DNA from: Salipiger mangrovisoli
GTDB taxonomy: Bacteria; Pseudomonadota; Alphaproteobacteria; Rhodobacterales; Rhodobacteraceae
Length of the DNA: 64,000 nt
Reading direction: 5' to 3'
NCBI RefSeq assembly: GCF_015223355.1
Contig: NZ_JADFFK010000007.1
Coordinates: 124,001 to 188,000 of the forward strand
The position numbers were made by a program, and so were the translations under genes. Under the pieces are notes generated by a model. That model was not told the DNA's origin. It was given only the letters and a program-made list of their open reading frames with translations, and did not search any database. How positions within the stretch are numbered: position 1 is the stretch's first letter; each line of letters starts with the position of its first letter. Shown in pieces: positions 16,790-25,197 of this stretch.

Positions 16790-18118
16790 TCAGCGGTTGC
16801 GCGAGGGTAGCCGGCGCGGCTGCGGCTGGCCGGTGACCTCTTCCCAGAAGGCATCTGCGCGCTTTTCGAAGGTTGCGGCGTCGCGTGCGTCGCTCTGGTA
16901 GAAGGCCCCCTTGCCAATGCCGGGGGCATAGACCTGCTCGACCCAGCCGCGCGGGTCGTCGTGCGGGAAGAGGTAGCCGACATGGCCCAGCTTCTCGGCC
17001 CCCTTGTAATGCGTATCGCGCAGGTGCAGCGGGACCGAGGCAGGCGGCTGACTGGTGACATGGCCGAGCGCCGCGCCGATGCCCCGCGTCACCGAGCCCG
17101 ATTTCGGTGCGCGCGCCACGTGCAGCGCGGCATGTGCGAGGATGATCTGGCTTTCCGGATAGCCGATCTTCTCCACCGCCTGCGAGGCGGCGACGGCGGT
17201 TTGCAGCGCCGTGTTGTCGGCCAGCCCGACGTCCTCGGAGGCGTGGATCATGATGCGGCGGGCGATGTAGCGCGGATCCTCGCCGGCGTGGATGAGCCGG
17301 GCCAGCCAGTAGAGCGTCGCATCCGCATCCGAGCCGCGCATCGATTTCACGAAGGCCGAGACCACATCGTAATGCTGATCTCCAGAGCGATCATGGTTGA
17401 TCGCCGCAGAGGCATAGGCCTCTTCGAGCATCGCCTCGGTGATCTCTACCGCACCGCCATCCTGTCCGATCCCGTGGCCGATGGCGAGGCTTTCCAGCGT
17501 GGTCAGCGCGCGGCGCGCATCGCCCCCCGAACGCCCGGCGATCAACGTCACCTGTTCCGGCTTCATGCTCACTTGGACGCCTTGCGAGGCCAGGTGGTCG
17601 ATGCCGCGCCGGACCACCACTTCCATGTCCTCGAGGCTCATCGGCTCCAGCTTGAGGATCGTCGAGCGCGAGACCAGCGCGGGCGGCAGTGCGTGGTAGG
17701 GGTTCCCGGTCGTGGCGCCGACGAAATCGGCGGTGCCTTCCTCGCAGATCGACAAGAGGTCGTCGGCCTGCGTTGCGGAGAAACGATGCACCTCGTCGAC
17801 GAAGATCAGCAGCGGGCGGATGCGCGCCTCGTCGGCGATCTTGCGCAGTTCCTTGACCCCGTCGCGGGTGGCGTGCAGCGGGCGGAACTCCTTGCCCAGC
17901 ATGTTGCCCACGGCGCGGGCAATCGTGGTCTTGCCGATGCCCGGCGGGCCGTAGAGGATGATGCTGCCGAGCGCATTGGCGGCAATTCGGCGGCGCAGGA
18001 TCGAGCCGGGCGCGGTGATTGCCTGCTGCCCCACCACGTCGTCCAGCGTCTCGGGCCGCAGCGCGGCGGCGAGGGGCACGTGGCCCCGGAGGGGCGCGGC
18101 GTCGAAGAGATCGCTCAT
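16790..18118 (-). CDS. rarA: Replication-associated recombination protein A (AAA+ ATPase)
   Basis: A 442-residue RarA/MgsA/WRNIP1-type clamp-loader-like ATPase that acts at stalled replication forks. Walker A is GPPGIGKTT (57-65), Walker B is FVDEVHRF (about 107-114), and sensor 1 lies in FVGATTGNP. The C-terminal MgsA domain is present (SVPLHLRDTHYKGAEKLGHV region). The frame is open further upstream, but ATG 18118 gives the family-typical start MSDLFD. The gene stands alone, facing the pseudogene region, and is divergent from the FAH-family gene. Length and motifs are normal. Confidence 0.94.
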   Translation of the reverse strand: MSDLFDAAPLRGHVPLAAALRPETLDDVVGQQAITAPGSILRRRIAANALGSIILYGPPGIGKTTIARAVGNMLGKEFRPLHATRDGVKELRKIADEARIRPLLIFVDEVHRFSATQADDLLSICEEGTADFVGATTGNPYHALPPALVSRSTILKLEPMSLEDMEVVVRRGIDHLASQGVQVSMKPEQVTLIAGRSGGDARRALTTLESLAIGHGIGQDGGAVEITEAMLEEAYASAAINHDRSGDQHYDVVSAFVKSMRGSDADATLYWLARLIHAGEDPRYIARRIMIHASEDVGLADNTALQTAVAASQAVEKIGYPESQIILAHAALHVARAPKSGSVTRGIGAALGHVTSQPPASVPLHLRDTHYKGAEKLGHVGYLFPHDDPRGWVEQVYAPGIGKGAFYQSDARDAATFEKRADAFWEEVTGQPQPRRLPSRNR

Positions 18119-18316
18119 GGTCGGGCCTGTGGTTTGGGCGTTGCCCAATCCGCTAGCAGATCGCGAGGGCGCGGGCAAACGCCGGGAACTCCGGACGCTG
18201 ATCGTAGCATCATTCTTTCTTCTACCCGCTGGTCTTGTCCGCTGGGCCTGCTAGACATTCCCGCAACTTGACCCGCCCGTACCGGCGCGCAGACCACCCC
18301 AAAGAAAGGACCCCCC

Positions 18317-19006
18317 ATGACCGATTTCGTCTTCGCCCCGCAGCCGCAACCCTCGGTCGCCGTCACCGGCAGCGAGGCCCGCTTCCCGCTGCGCCGGATT
18401 TTCTGCGTCGGTCGCAATTACGCCGAGCATGCGCGCGAGATGGGCCATGATCCGGATCGCGAGCCGCCGTTTTTCTTCGACAAGCCGATCGACACCATCG
18501 CCGAGGCCGGGGATGCCATCCCTTACCCGCCCGCGACAGCCGACCTGCACCACGAGGGAGAGCTGGTCGTGGCACTTGGAAGCGGGGGCGTCGATATCCC
18601 GGAGGATGAGGCGCTGGAGTGCGTCTGGGGCTATGCCGCCGGCATCGACTTGACCCGCCGCGACGTGCAGGCGGAGGCCAAGAAGAAGGGGCGGCCCTGG
18701 ACCATGGCGAAAGGGTTCGATTACTCGGCGGTCTGCGGCCCGGTGCACCCGGTGGCCGAGGTCGGCCATCTCGACAAGGGCACGCTGCGGCTCGCGGTGA
18801 ACGGCGAGGAGCGGCAGAACGGCGACATGGCGCAGATGATCTGGTCGGTGCCCGAGGTGATTTCCTACCTGTCGGGGCTGGTCGAGCTCAAGGCCGGCGA
18901 TCTCATCTACACCGGCACCCCCGCTGGGGTAAGCGCGCTGGAGCGCGGTGATACCTGCGTGGTCGAAATCGGCGGGCTTGCGCCGCTCAGCATCAGCATT
19001 GCCTGA
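18317..19006 (+). CDS. Fumarylacetoacetate hydrolase family protein (fumarylpyruvate hydrolase-like)
   Basis: A 229-residue single-domain FAH-family enzyme. The metal-binding residues are recognisable in LHHEGELVVALG (E-x-E of the family, about residues 77-87) and in the later D within AAGIDLTRRD. The conserved motifs FCVGRNYAEHA (about 33-43), KGFDYSAVCGP and IYTGTPAGVSAL are present. Family members hydrolyse fumarylpyruvate, acylpyruvates or related diketo acids, or decarboxylate oxaloacetate. NagK-like fumarylpyruvate hydrolase is the nearest by motif, but no gentisate pathway genes are nearby. It is a single gene ending in a shared bidirectional terminator. AAAGAAAGGA precedes the ATG. 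Confidence 0.88.
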   Translation: MTDFVFAPQPQPSVAVTGSEARFPLRRIFCVGRNYAEHAREMGHDPDREPPFFFDKPIDTIAEAGDAIPYPPATADLHHEGELVVALGSGGVDIPEDEALECVWGYAAGIDLTRRDVQAEAKKKGRPWTMAKGFDYSAVCGPVHPVAEVGHLDKGTLRLAVNGEERQNGDMAQMIWSVPEVISYLSGLVELKAGDLIYTGTPAGVSALERGDTCVVEIGGLAPLSISIA

Positions 19007-19021
19007 AGCAGCAATGCCTGC

Positions 19022-19048
19022 GATGGCGCGGCCCGGGGCCGCGCCATC
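19022..19048. terminator. Bidirectional hairpin between convergent genes
   Basis: GATGGCGCGGCC and GGCCGCGCCATC form a perfect 12-bp stem with a 3-base loop, midway between the stop of the FAH-family gene (19006) and the stop of lldD (19061). Confidence 0.6.
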
Positions 19049-19060
19049 ACTGGTTCCGGG

Positions 19061-20227
19061 TCAGTCCTCCCAGTCGCCGGAAAACCCTTTGGGGATCATC
19101 AGGATATCGCGATCCACCGTGTTGATGTCGGTGCGCCCGCAAAGCGCCATCGACACGTCGAGCTCCTTGTGGATCACCTCGAGCGCGCGGGTCACCCCGG
19201 CCTCGCCCATCGCGCCGAGCCCGTAGATGTAGGCGCGGCCGATCCAGCAGCCCTTGGCGCCCATGGCGACGGCCTTCAGCACGTCCTGGCCCGAGCGCAC
19301 GCCGCTGTCGAGATGCACCTCGATCTTGTCACCCACCGCGTCCATGATCGGCGCCAGCGCGCGGATCGAGCTGAGTGCGCCGTCCAGCTGCCGCCCGCCG
19401 TGGTTCGACACCACGATGGCATCGGCGCCGACGTTGCAGGCTTCCAGGGCGTCGCGCGGGTCGATGATGCCTTTGATGATCAGCGGGCCGTCCCACATCT
19501 TGCGGAACTCGCGGATGCGGTCCCAGTCGAGCGCCTGGTCGAAGCTCTGCGCGGTCCAGGTGGTCAGCGAGGAGGGATCCGTGACGCCCTTGGCGTGACC
19601 CACGATATTGCCGAAGAAGCGCCGCTTGGTCTGCAGCATCTCGAGCCCCCACGGCACCTTGGTGGCCATGTTGGCGATCGACTTCGGGGTCAGCTTGGGC
19701 GGGGCCGAGAGACCGTTCTTCAGGTCCTTGTGACGCTGGCCGAGCATCTGCAGGTCGACCGTGATCACCGCCGCCGAGCACTTGGCGTCCTTGGCCCGGT
19801 CGAAGAGCCGCTTCATGTAGTCGTCGTCCTTGAGCGTGTAGACCTGCATCCAGAACGGCTTGGAGGTGTTCGAGGCCACGTCCTCGATCGAGCAGATCGA
19901 CATGGTCGAGAGGCAATAGGGCACGCCGAACTTCTCGGCTGCCTTCGCCGCCTTGATCTCGCCGTCGGCGTTCTGCATCCCGGTCATGCCGACCGGGGCG
20001 AGCGCCACCGGCATCGCCACGTCCTGGCCGATCATCTGCGTCGCGGTGCTGCGCCCGGTCATGTCGATGGCGACGCGCTGGCGCAGGTAGAGCTTGTCGA
20101 AGTCCGAGCTGTTCTCGCGGAAGGTTTGCTCGGTCCAGCTGCCGGACTCGCAGTAGTCGTAAAACATCTTGGGCACCCGGCGCTTGTAGATGCGCCTCAG
20201 GTCTTCGATCTCGGTGATCACGGGCAT
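19061..20227 (-). CDS. lldD: FMN-dependent L-lactate dehydrogenase
   Basis: A 388-residue FMN alpha-hydroxy acid dehydrogenase that oxidises L-lactate to pyruvate and passes electrons to the quinone pool at the inner membrane. H276 in VSNHGGRQLDGA is the active-site base, and the following Arg binds the carboxylate. The FMN phosphate site is LDSGVRSGQDVLKA, and the N-terminal RVPKMFYDYCESGS is characteristic. The open frame extends upstream to 20464, but ATG 20227 has an AAGGAGAAAG site and starts at the conserved domain. Related enzymes (glycolate or mandelate oxidases) are alternatives; the insert and length favour LldD. Single gene. Confidence 0.9.
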   Translation of the reverse strand: MPVITEIEDLRRIYKRRVPKMFYDYCESGSWTEQTFRENSSDFDKLYLRQRVAIDMTGRSTATQMIGQDVAMPVALAPVGMTGMQNADGEIKAAKAAEKFGVPYCLSTMSICSIEDVASNTSKPFWMQVYTLKDDDYMKRLFDRAKDAKCSAAVITVDLQMLGQRHKDLKNGLSAPPKLTPKSIANMATKVPWGLEMLQTKRRFFGNIVGHAKGVTDPSSLTTWTAQSFDQALDWDRIREFRKMWDGPLIIKGIIDPRDALEACNVGADAIVVSNHGGRQLDGALSSIRALAPIMDAVGDKIEVHLDSGVRSGQDVLKAVAMGAKGCWIGRAYIYGLGAMGEAGVTRALEVIHKELDVSMALCGRTDINTVDRDILMIPKGFSGDWED

Positions 20228-20351
20228 GGGCCGGGCTTTCTCCTTGGACTGGTCAGGTTTCCTTACCGCTTCCGGCATGTTCGCGCAATAACCCGCGCTT
20301 GTATCTGCTGCGGCTAGACAGTTTAGTGCGCCGCAGCACATCGGAGGCATC

Positions 20352-21125
20352 ATGCAGGACATTCTCTGGGGCGTCGGCGGCGGTATGGTCGCGGCGCTGG
20401 CGACCACGGCCGGGGCGATCCCGGCGCTGATCGGGCGCAAGATGACCCAGGCCACCTCGGACATGATGCTGGGCTTTGCTGCGGGGGTGATGCTCTCCGC
20501 CTCCTATTTCTCGCTGATCATCCCCGGAATCGACGTGGCGCAGGAACAGACGGGCTCGGTCTGGATTGCCGCAGCCATTGCCGCCTTCGGCATCGCTTTC
20601 GGCGCGGGTTTCGTCGCCTGGCTCAACCATGCGATCCCGCACGAGCACTTCAAGACCGGCCCGGAGGGCGGCGCCGACCAGGCGACCTTTGCGCGCATCT
20701 GGCTCTTCGTGCTGGCGATCTCGATCCACAATTTCCCCGAGGGGCTGTCGATCGGTGTGGCCTACGGGCTTGACCGGGCGAACGGGGTCTCGGTGATGAC
20801 CGGCATCTCGCTTCAGGACATGCCCGAGGGGCTGGCGGTGGCGGTGGCTTTGGTGGGGCTGGGCTACTCGCGCACGCGGGCGCTGTTTTACACGGCGTTG
20901 ACCGGCATGGTCGAGCCGCTTGGGGCGCTGCTGGGCGTGGTCGCGGTTTCGGTCAGCGCGGTGCTTCTGCCCTGGGGGCTGACCTTTGCCGCCGGGGCCA
21001 TGCTTTACATCATCAGCCACGAGATCGTCCCCGAGACCCATCGGAACGGCCACCAGAGGCGGGCGACGACAGGGCTGATCTTCGGCCTCGTGCTGATGAT
21101 GTTCCTCGACGTCACGCTGGGGTGA
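20352..21125 (+). CDS. ZIP family divalent metal transporter
   Basis: A 257-residue ZIP protein with eight membrane segments. The metal path is marked by HNFPEGLSIGVAYG in the fourth segment and QDMPEGLAVAVAL in the fifth; the second site has Q-D in place of the usual H-N. A short loop with HEHFK lies before it. It should import zinc or iron across the inner membrane, like ZupT. It is divergent from lldD (125 bases between starts). ATG 20352 is preceded by ACATCGGAGGC, a good ribosome site. Substrate preference cannot be read from sequence. Confidence 0.9.
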   Translation: MQDILWGVGGGMVAALATTAGAIPALIGRKMTQATSDMMLGFAAGVMLSASYFSLIIPGIDVAQEQTGSVWIAAAIAAFGIAFGAGFVAWLNHAIPHEHFKTGPEGGADQATFARIWLFVLAISIHNFPEGLSIGVAYGLDRANGVSVMTGISLQDMPEGLAVAVALVGLGYSRTRALFYTALTGMVEPLGALLGVVAVSVSAVLLPWGLTFAAGAMLYIISHEIVPETHRNGHQRRATTGLIFGLVLMMFLDVTLG

Positions 21126-21182
21126 GGCGGCGCCGGTGCGACCCGTGCCGGGGCGCGACGCCGGCGGAGGAGGTCGGCGCTT

Positions 21183-21204
21183 GCGTATTTTCGGAACAAT
21201 GAGG
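21183..21204 (+). repeat. Dispersed GTATTT element (degenerate copy)
   Basis: GCGTATTTTCGGAACAATG resembles the element found between genes at 30701, 30782 (inverted), 40695, 42559 and 45436: GCGTATTT, one or two bases, then GGAA and a purine-rich tail. Here the tail has diverged. Confidence 0.4.
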
Positions 21205-21245
21205 GGCCGGGCGCGGGCACCGGGGTGGCTCGCTCTTCCGTGAGG

Positions 21246-21261
21246 GTGGCAGCGCTGCCAC
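21246..21261. promoter_or_regulatory. Perfect 16-bp palindrome upstream of the aminotransferase
   Basis: GTGGCAGCGCTGCCAC is a perfect palindrome without a loop, 58 bases before the aminotransferase start. Such a loop-less symmetric site suits a dimeric repressor or activator better than a terminator. No regulator gene is adjacent. Confidence 0.35.
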
Positions 21262-21318
21262 TGGACCTTGCGGGCGCGCGGGCATAGGGTCCGCGCAACT
21301 TTCGAAGGAGACACGACC

Positions 21319-22182
21319 ATGGCAACCGGCACGAACATCCGCACATATTTCCAGGGCACCTGGCACGATGGCGACGTGATGATCATGCGCGGCGCGGACC
21401 ACGCCGCCTGGCTGGGCAGCTCGGTCTTCGACGGGGCGCGCTACGTGAACGGCATCGCGCCCGATCTCTACGCCCATTGCGCGCGCATCAACCGTTCGGC
21501 CAAGGCGCTGATGTTGACCCCCTTCGTCTCGACCGAGGACATGGTGCAGATCGTCTGGGAAGGGCTCGCCGCCTATCCCAAGGAGGCGGCGATCTACATC
21601 CGCCCGATGTACTGGGCGACGCAGGGCGACGCCACCGCCATCGTGCCGGGTGAGGAAGGCACCGCCTTTGCCATCTCGCTCGAGGAGATCCCGATGGCCC
21701 CCGAAGGCGCGGCCACCCATCTTGGCCGCACCCGCTTCCGCCGCCCGGTGCTGGAAAGCTCGGTCTGCAACGCCAAGGCGGGCTGCCTCTATCCCAACAA
21801 CGCCCGGATGCTGCGCGACGTGCAGTCGCGCGGTTTCGGCAATGCGCTGGTCGCCGACGCGCTCGGCAATGTCGCCGAAAGCGCCACGGCCAACGTCTTC
21901 ATGGTCAAGGACGGCGCGGTTTTCACCCCCATTGCCAATGGCACGTTCCTGTCGGGCATCACCCGGGCGCGCCACATCCAGAACATGCGCGCCGACGGCA
22001 TGGAGGTGCATGAGGCGGTGCTCTCCTTCGAGGATTTCGAGGGTGCCGACGAGGTCTTCCTGTCGGGCAACCTGCAGAAGGTGACGCCGGTTTCGGGCTT
22101 CGAGGATATCAGCTACCAGATCGGTCCCGTGACGCGCCGCGTGCGCGAGCTCTACTGGGACTGGGCGCTGACCGCAGGCTGA
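21319..22182 (+). CDS. ilvE: Class IV aminotransferase, probable branched-chain amino acid aminotransferase
   Basis: A 287-residue PLP enzyme of fold type IV. K153 in SVCNAKAGCLYPNN is the predicted PLP lysine. The phosphate-binding region GTFLSGITRARHI and the loop LSGNLQKVTPV are present. In Rhodobacterales, proteins of this length and motif set are usually annotated as branched-chain aminotransferases, transferring amino groups between Val/Leu/Ile and 2-oxoglutarate. The classic BCAT motif is altered, so a D-amino-acid or (R)-amine transaminase is possible. AAGGAG lies seven bases before ATG 21319. A perfect palindrome upstream may be its operator. A membrane protein gene follows after three bases. 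Confidence 0.8.
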   Translation: MATGTNIRTYFQGTWHDGDVMIMRGADHAAWLGSSVFDGARYVNGIAPDLYAHCARINRSAKALMLTPFVSTEDMVQIVWEGLAAYPKEAAIYIRPMYWATQGDATAIVPGEEGTAFAISLEEIPMAPEGAATHLGRTRFRRPVLESSVCNAKAGCLYPNNARMLRDVQSRGFGNALVADALGNVAESATANVFMVKDGAVFTPIANGTFLSGITRARHIQNMRADGMEVHEAVLSFEDFEGADEVFLSGNLQKVTPVSGFEDISYQIGPVTRRVRELYWDWALTAG

Positions 22183-22185
22183 GCC

Positions 22186-23412
22186 TTGCGCCGCGAGCCG
22201 CCGCTTCGCGCGACACGCCCCGCCGAGCCGCAGCGCGCCGTGCTGCGGGCCGAACGGCGCTTTGATCCCGCGGCGGGTCAGGGCGCGCCGCGGGTCGAGA
22301 TGGCGCAGGGGCCGGCCGCCGGGCGCAACCCTGACGCGGCGGGTCGGGGCGCCCGGCGCGGGCCCCGGCGGCTGCCACGGATCATCCGGGCACTGCCGCT
22401 GCTCCTCAGTCTCGCGCTCGGCATATGGGCGCTGTCCACCAATCCCTTCGCGCAGCCCTTTCTGACCGCCAGCGAGGCCGAAGTCCGCCGCGCGCTCGAC
22501 AGGGCGCTGGCGCATGTTCTGACGCCGGCGCGGCTCGAGCAGGAGATCGGCGCGGCGCTGGCCGCAGAGGACCTCGACCGGATCGACACGCTGCTGCCGG
22601 TGGCGGCGCGCGTCGGGATCACGCCGAGCCTCGAACAGGGCGAGGAGATCGCCGCGCTGCGCGAGGCCAAGGACAGCGTCTGGGGCAAGGTCGAGGCCTG
22701 CGGCACCTGCGCCGCCGACATCGCCAACTGCCCCTCTCTGCAAATGCTGGCCTATTGCGGCATCCCGCTGGAGCTGACGCCGATCGGCGATCTCAACGCG
22801 CTGCGCCGGGCGGGCGGAGACTATCTCAGTGGTGCTGAGGTGGACAGTGTCGAGGTGACGCTGGCGACCGTGGGGCTCGCCGCCACCGGCACGCTGGCGC
22901 TGACCGGGGGCACCTCGGCCACGGTGAAGGCCGGGGCCACGGCGCTGCGCATGGGGCGACGGCTGCGCACGTTGACGCCCTCCTTCCTCGACGAATTGGC
23001 CCGGCTGGCCGATCCCGCGATGCTCCGGCGGCTGGTGTCCGGCACCGGGGAGGCCGCCGACACCGCGCGGTTGGCGCGGGCAGAGGCGGTGGCGGGAGAT
23101 GTGAGCCGGGTGGTCCGCAACACCTCGATGACCGACGGCGTGATGCTGCTGCGCCACGTGGACAACGCCGAGGATGCGGCGCGGCTGGCGCGGGTGTCGG
23201 ATGTGGCGGGCAGCGAAACGCGCGGCGTGATGGACGTGCTGGGCAAGTCGCGCAGCTTCCGGACGCTGGTCCGCCTGTCGGATACCGCGATCGCCGCAGC
23301 GGCCCTGGTATGGCTGGCCGTGGCGCAGGCGCTGACAGCGCTCGGTGGCTGGCTCGGCGCGCGGTTGCTGCGCCCGGTGGCGCGCGGCGTGGCAGCGCGT
23401 CTCGAACGCTGA
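22186..23412 (+). CDS. Hypothetical membrane-anchored protein
   Basis: Up to 408 residues, unrecognised. From the TTG start at 22186, three bases after the aminotransferase stop, there is an Arg/Pro/Ala-rich tail. A membrane segment follows (IIRALPLLLSLALGIWAL, about residues 66-83), then a long hydrophilic region. This contains a Cys cluster, CGTCAADIANCPSLQMLAYC, suggesting disulfides or metal binding. Another hydrophobic pair near the C-terminus is AIAAAALVWLAVAQALTALG. The bulk between probably faces the periplasm. The start is doubtful: ATG 22300 would trim 38 residues. The coupling to the aminotransferase gene may only reflect transcription. Confidence 0.6.
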   Translation: MRREPPLRATRPAEPQRAVLRAERRFDPAAGQGAPRVEMAQGPAAGRNPDAAGRGARRGPRRLPRIIRALPLLLSLALGIWALSTNPFAQPFLTASEAEVRRALDRALAHVLTPARLEQEIGAALAAEDLDRIDTLLPVAARVGITPSLEQGEEIAALREAKDSVWGKVEACGTCAADIANCPSLQMLAYCGIPLELTPIGDLNALRRAGGDYLSGAEVDSVEVTLATVGLAATGTLALTGGTSATVKAGATALRMGRRLRTLTPSFLDELARLADPAMLRRLVSGTGEAADTARLARAEAVAGDVSRVVRNTSMTDGVMLLRHVDNAEDAARLARVSDVAGSETRGVMDVLGKSRSFRTLVRLSDTAIAAAALVWLAVAQALTALGGWLGARLLRPVARGVAARLER

Positions 23413-23485
23413 TTTTCGACGGTCCCAAAAGGGCGTTGCCTGCGCCATGCCCCTGCGCCAATATCGCCGCGAAGGAGACCTAGGG

Positions 23486-23941
23486 ATGCGCAAGTTTCTC
23501 GTCGTGCTGGATGACAGCCGCGAATGCCTCAATGCCATGCGGTTCGCCGCGATGCGGGCCGCCAAGACCGGGGGAGGGGTGGCGATCCTGTCGGTGATCG
23601 CGCCGGATGAATTCAACCATTGGATCGGTGTCGGCGACATCATGCGCGAGGAGGCCCGCGAGCGGATCGAGGCGCATTACGAGGTCTTTGCCAAGTGGAT
23701 GCGCGACCGGCAGGGCGTGGACCCCGAACTGGTGATCCGCGAGGGCGACCCGGTGACCGAGATCCTCGGGCAGGTGAGCGATGATCCGGATATCGGCGTT
23801 CTGGTGCTCGGGGCCGCTGCCGACAAGAAGGGACCGGGGCCGCTGGTCACCGCGATGACCCGCAGCTCGGGCAGCCTGCCGATTCCGTTGACCATCGTGC
23901 CCGGTGACATGTCCAAGGAACGGCTGGAGGCGATCACCTGA
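23486..23941 (+). CDS. Universal stress protein (UspA family)
   Basis: A 151-residue single Usp domain. It begins MRKFLVVLDDSRECLNAMRFA, with the conserved DDS at the nucleotide pocket, and includes DIGVLVLGAA and the later GPLVTAMTRSSGSLPIPLTIVP, where family ATP binders have G-x2-G-x9-G-S/T. Here the loop is altered, so ATP binding is uncertain. The protein is cytoplasmic and probably stress-related. ATG 23486 is preceded by GAAGGAGACC; longer frames lack family sequence. It lies just upstream of nfu but has its own region, and an Irr-like box separates the two. Confidence 0.82.
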   Translation: MRKFLVVLDDSRECLNAMRFAAMRAAKTGGGVAILSVIAPDEFNHWIGVGDIMREEARERIEAHYEVFAKWMRDRQGVDPELVIREGDPVTEILGQVSDDPDIGVLVLGAAADKKGPGPLVTAMTRSSGSLPIPLTIVPGDMSKERLEAIT

Positions 23942-23974
23942 GGGAACCCACCCTCTGTCGCCCTCGGAAACGGA

Positions 23975-24022
23975 TTTAGAATCGTTCCAAAACTTGACGT
24001 CTGCGCGGCGGCGGCGCATATA
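23975..24022 (+). promoter_or_regulatory. nfu promoter with an Irr-type ICE box
   Basis: TTGACG (23994-23999) and CATATA (24017-24022) are 17 bases apart. Directly upstream of the -35 box lies TTTAGAATCGTTCCAAA (23975-23991), an interrupted palindrome that fits the iron control element I recall for the haem-sensing regulator Irr (TTTRGAAYNRTTCYAAA). A site upstream of -35 would suit activation under low iron. Confidence 0.5.
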
Positions 24023-24052
24023 GGGAGCAGCCCGCAGAAAGGAATTTCGCAG

Positions 24053-24613
24053 ATGTTCATCCAGACCGAATCCACCCCGAACCCCGCGACGCTGAAGTTC
24101 CTGCCGGGCCAGACCGTGCTCGATGCCGGCACCGCGGACTTCCCCACACCCGAGGGCGCCGAGACCTCGCCGCTCGCCAAGCGCCTGTTCGGCGTGACCG
24201 GCGTCACCGGCGTGTTCTTCGGCAATGACTTCGTCACCGTGACCAAGGACGAAGCCGCCGACTGGGATCATGTGAAGCCCGCCGTTCTCGGCGCGATCAT
24301 GGAGCATTTCCAGTCCGGTGACCCGGTGATGGCCGGCGAGGCACGCGCCTCGGGTCATAAGGAGTTCACCGGCGAGGACGCCGAGATCGTCGGCCAGATC
24401 AAGGAACTGCTCGACAGCCGCGTGCGCCCGGCCGTGGCACAGGACGGTGGCGACATCACCTTCCACGGCTTCGATCGCGGTGTGGTCTACCTGCATATGC
24501 AGGGCGCCTGCGCCGGCTGCCCGTCCTCGACGCTCACCCTGAAGATGGGCATCGAGAACCTGCTGCGCCACTACATCCCCGAGGTCACCGAGGTGCGCCC
24601 GGTCGCCGTCTGA
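24053..24613 (+). CDS. NifU-family iron-sulfur cluster carrier (Nfu1-like)
   Basis: A 186-residue Nfu protein of the mitochondrial NFU1 type. It has an N-terminal Nfu_N domain (FIQTESTPNPATLKFLPG, residues 2-19) and a C-terminal NifU domain with the cluster-binding pair C153-A-G-C156. It transfers a [4Fe-4S] cluster to enzymes such as lipoyl synthase. The cytoplasmic two-domain layout and length are normal. The promoter has an Irr-like element, linking it to iron status. tsaB follows after 16 bases and is probably cotranscribed; this nfu-tsaB-rimI order is common in Rhodobacterales. E. coli NfuA has a different N-terminal domain, so that name is avoided. Confidence 0.92.
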   Translation: MFIQTESTPNPATLKFLPGQTVLDAGTADFPTPEGAETSPLAKRLFGVTGVTGVFFGNDFVTVTKDEAADWDHVKPAVLGAIMEHFQSGDPVMAGEARASGHKEFTGEDAEIVGQIKELLDSRVRPAVAQDGGDITFHGFDRGVVYLHMQGACAGCPSSTLTLKMGIENLLRHYIPEVTEVRPVAV

Positions 24614-24629
24614 GCGCCGCGCCTGCCTC

Positions 24630-25193
24630 ATGAGTGATCTGCTGATCCTTGCCTTCGACACATCGGCCGCGCATTGCGCGGCCGCTTTGCTGCGCGGCGA
24701 CGCGGTGCTGGCTGCCCGCGCCGAGGAGATGGGCCGTGGACAGGCCGAGCGGCTGATGCCGCTGCTTGAAGAGGTCCTCGCCGAGGGCGGCGCAAGCTGG
24801 GACGATCTTGACCGCATCGCGGTGGGCGTCGGGCCGGGGAATTTCACCGGCATCCGCATTTCCGTCTCGACCGCGCGCGGGCTCGCGCTGGGGCTGGGCA
24901 GGCCGGCGGTCGGGGTCAGCACCTTCGAGGCCATCCATCTCGACGCGCCCGAGGCGCTGGCGGGTGTGCCCGCGCCGCGCGGGCAGATATATGTGCAGCG
25001 CCATCTGGGCACGCCGGAGCTGTTGCCTGCGGAGGGTGTCGAGGTGATCCTGCCACCCGAACCGCGCGCGCTGGCGGTCTGCATCGCCCGCGCCGCCGCA
25101 CGCAAGGAGCCGGGCCCGCGCCCCGCGCCGCTCTATATCCGCCCGGCGGATGCCGCTCCCTCGCGCGATGCCGCGCCGCGGCTGCTGGATTGA
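24630..25193 (+). CDS. tsaB: tRNA threonylcarbamoyladenosine biosynthesis protein TsaB
   Basis: A 187-residue TsaB, the catalytically inactive ASKHA-fold partner of TsaD in making t6A37 on ANN-decoding tRNAs. The N-terminal LAFDTSAAHCAAALL is the actin-like phosphate-1 region, and GVGPGNFTGIRISVSTARGL (about residues 69-88) is the family signature. The protein is shorter than E. coli TsaB (231) but within the alphaproteobacterial range. It sits between nfu and rimI and is only four bases from rimI, as is typical. Confidence 0.92.
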   Translation: MSDLLILAFDTSAAHCAAALLRGDAVLAARAEEMGRGQAERLMPLLEEVLAEGGASWDDLDRIAVGVGPGNFTGIRISVSTARGLALGLGRPAVGVSTFEAIHLDAPEALAGVPAPRGQIYVQRHLGTPELLPAEGVEVILPPEPRALAVCIARAAARKEPGPRPAPLYIRPADAAPSRDAAPRLLD

Positions 25194-25197
25194 GCCG

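Noticed and set aside
21112-23643. An 843-codon minus-strand frame across the aminotransferase and its neighbour
   Set aside because: It has the same shadow composition and runs across several real genes and gaps without a domain.
23981-23990. ATCGTTCCAA before nfu is also present at 50141-50150 in the LacI operator region
   Set aside because: The match is a 10-mer only; the symmetry and spacing of the two sites differ, so a shared regulator is unlikely.
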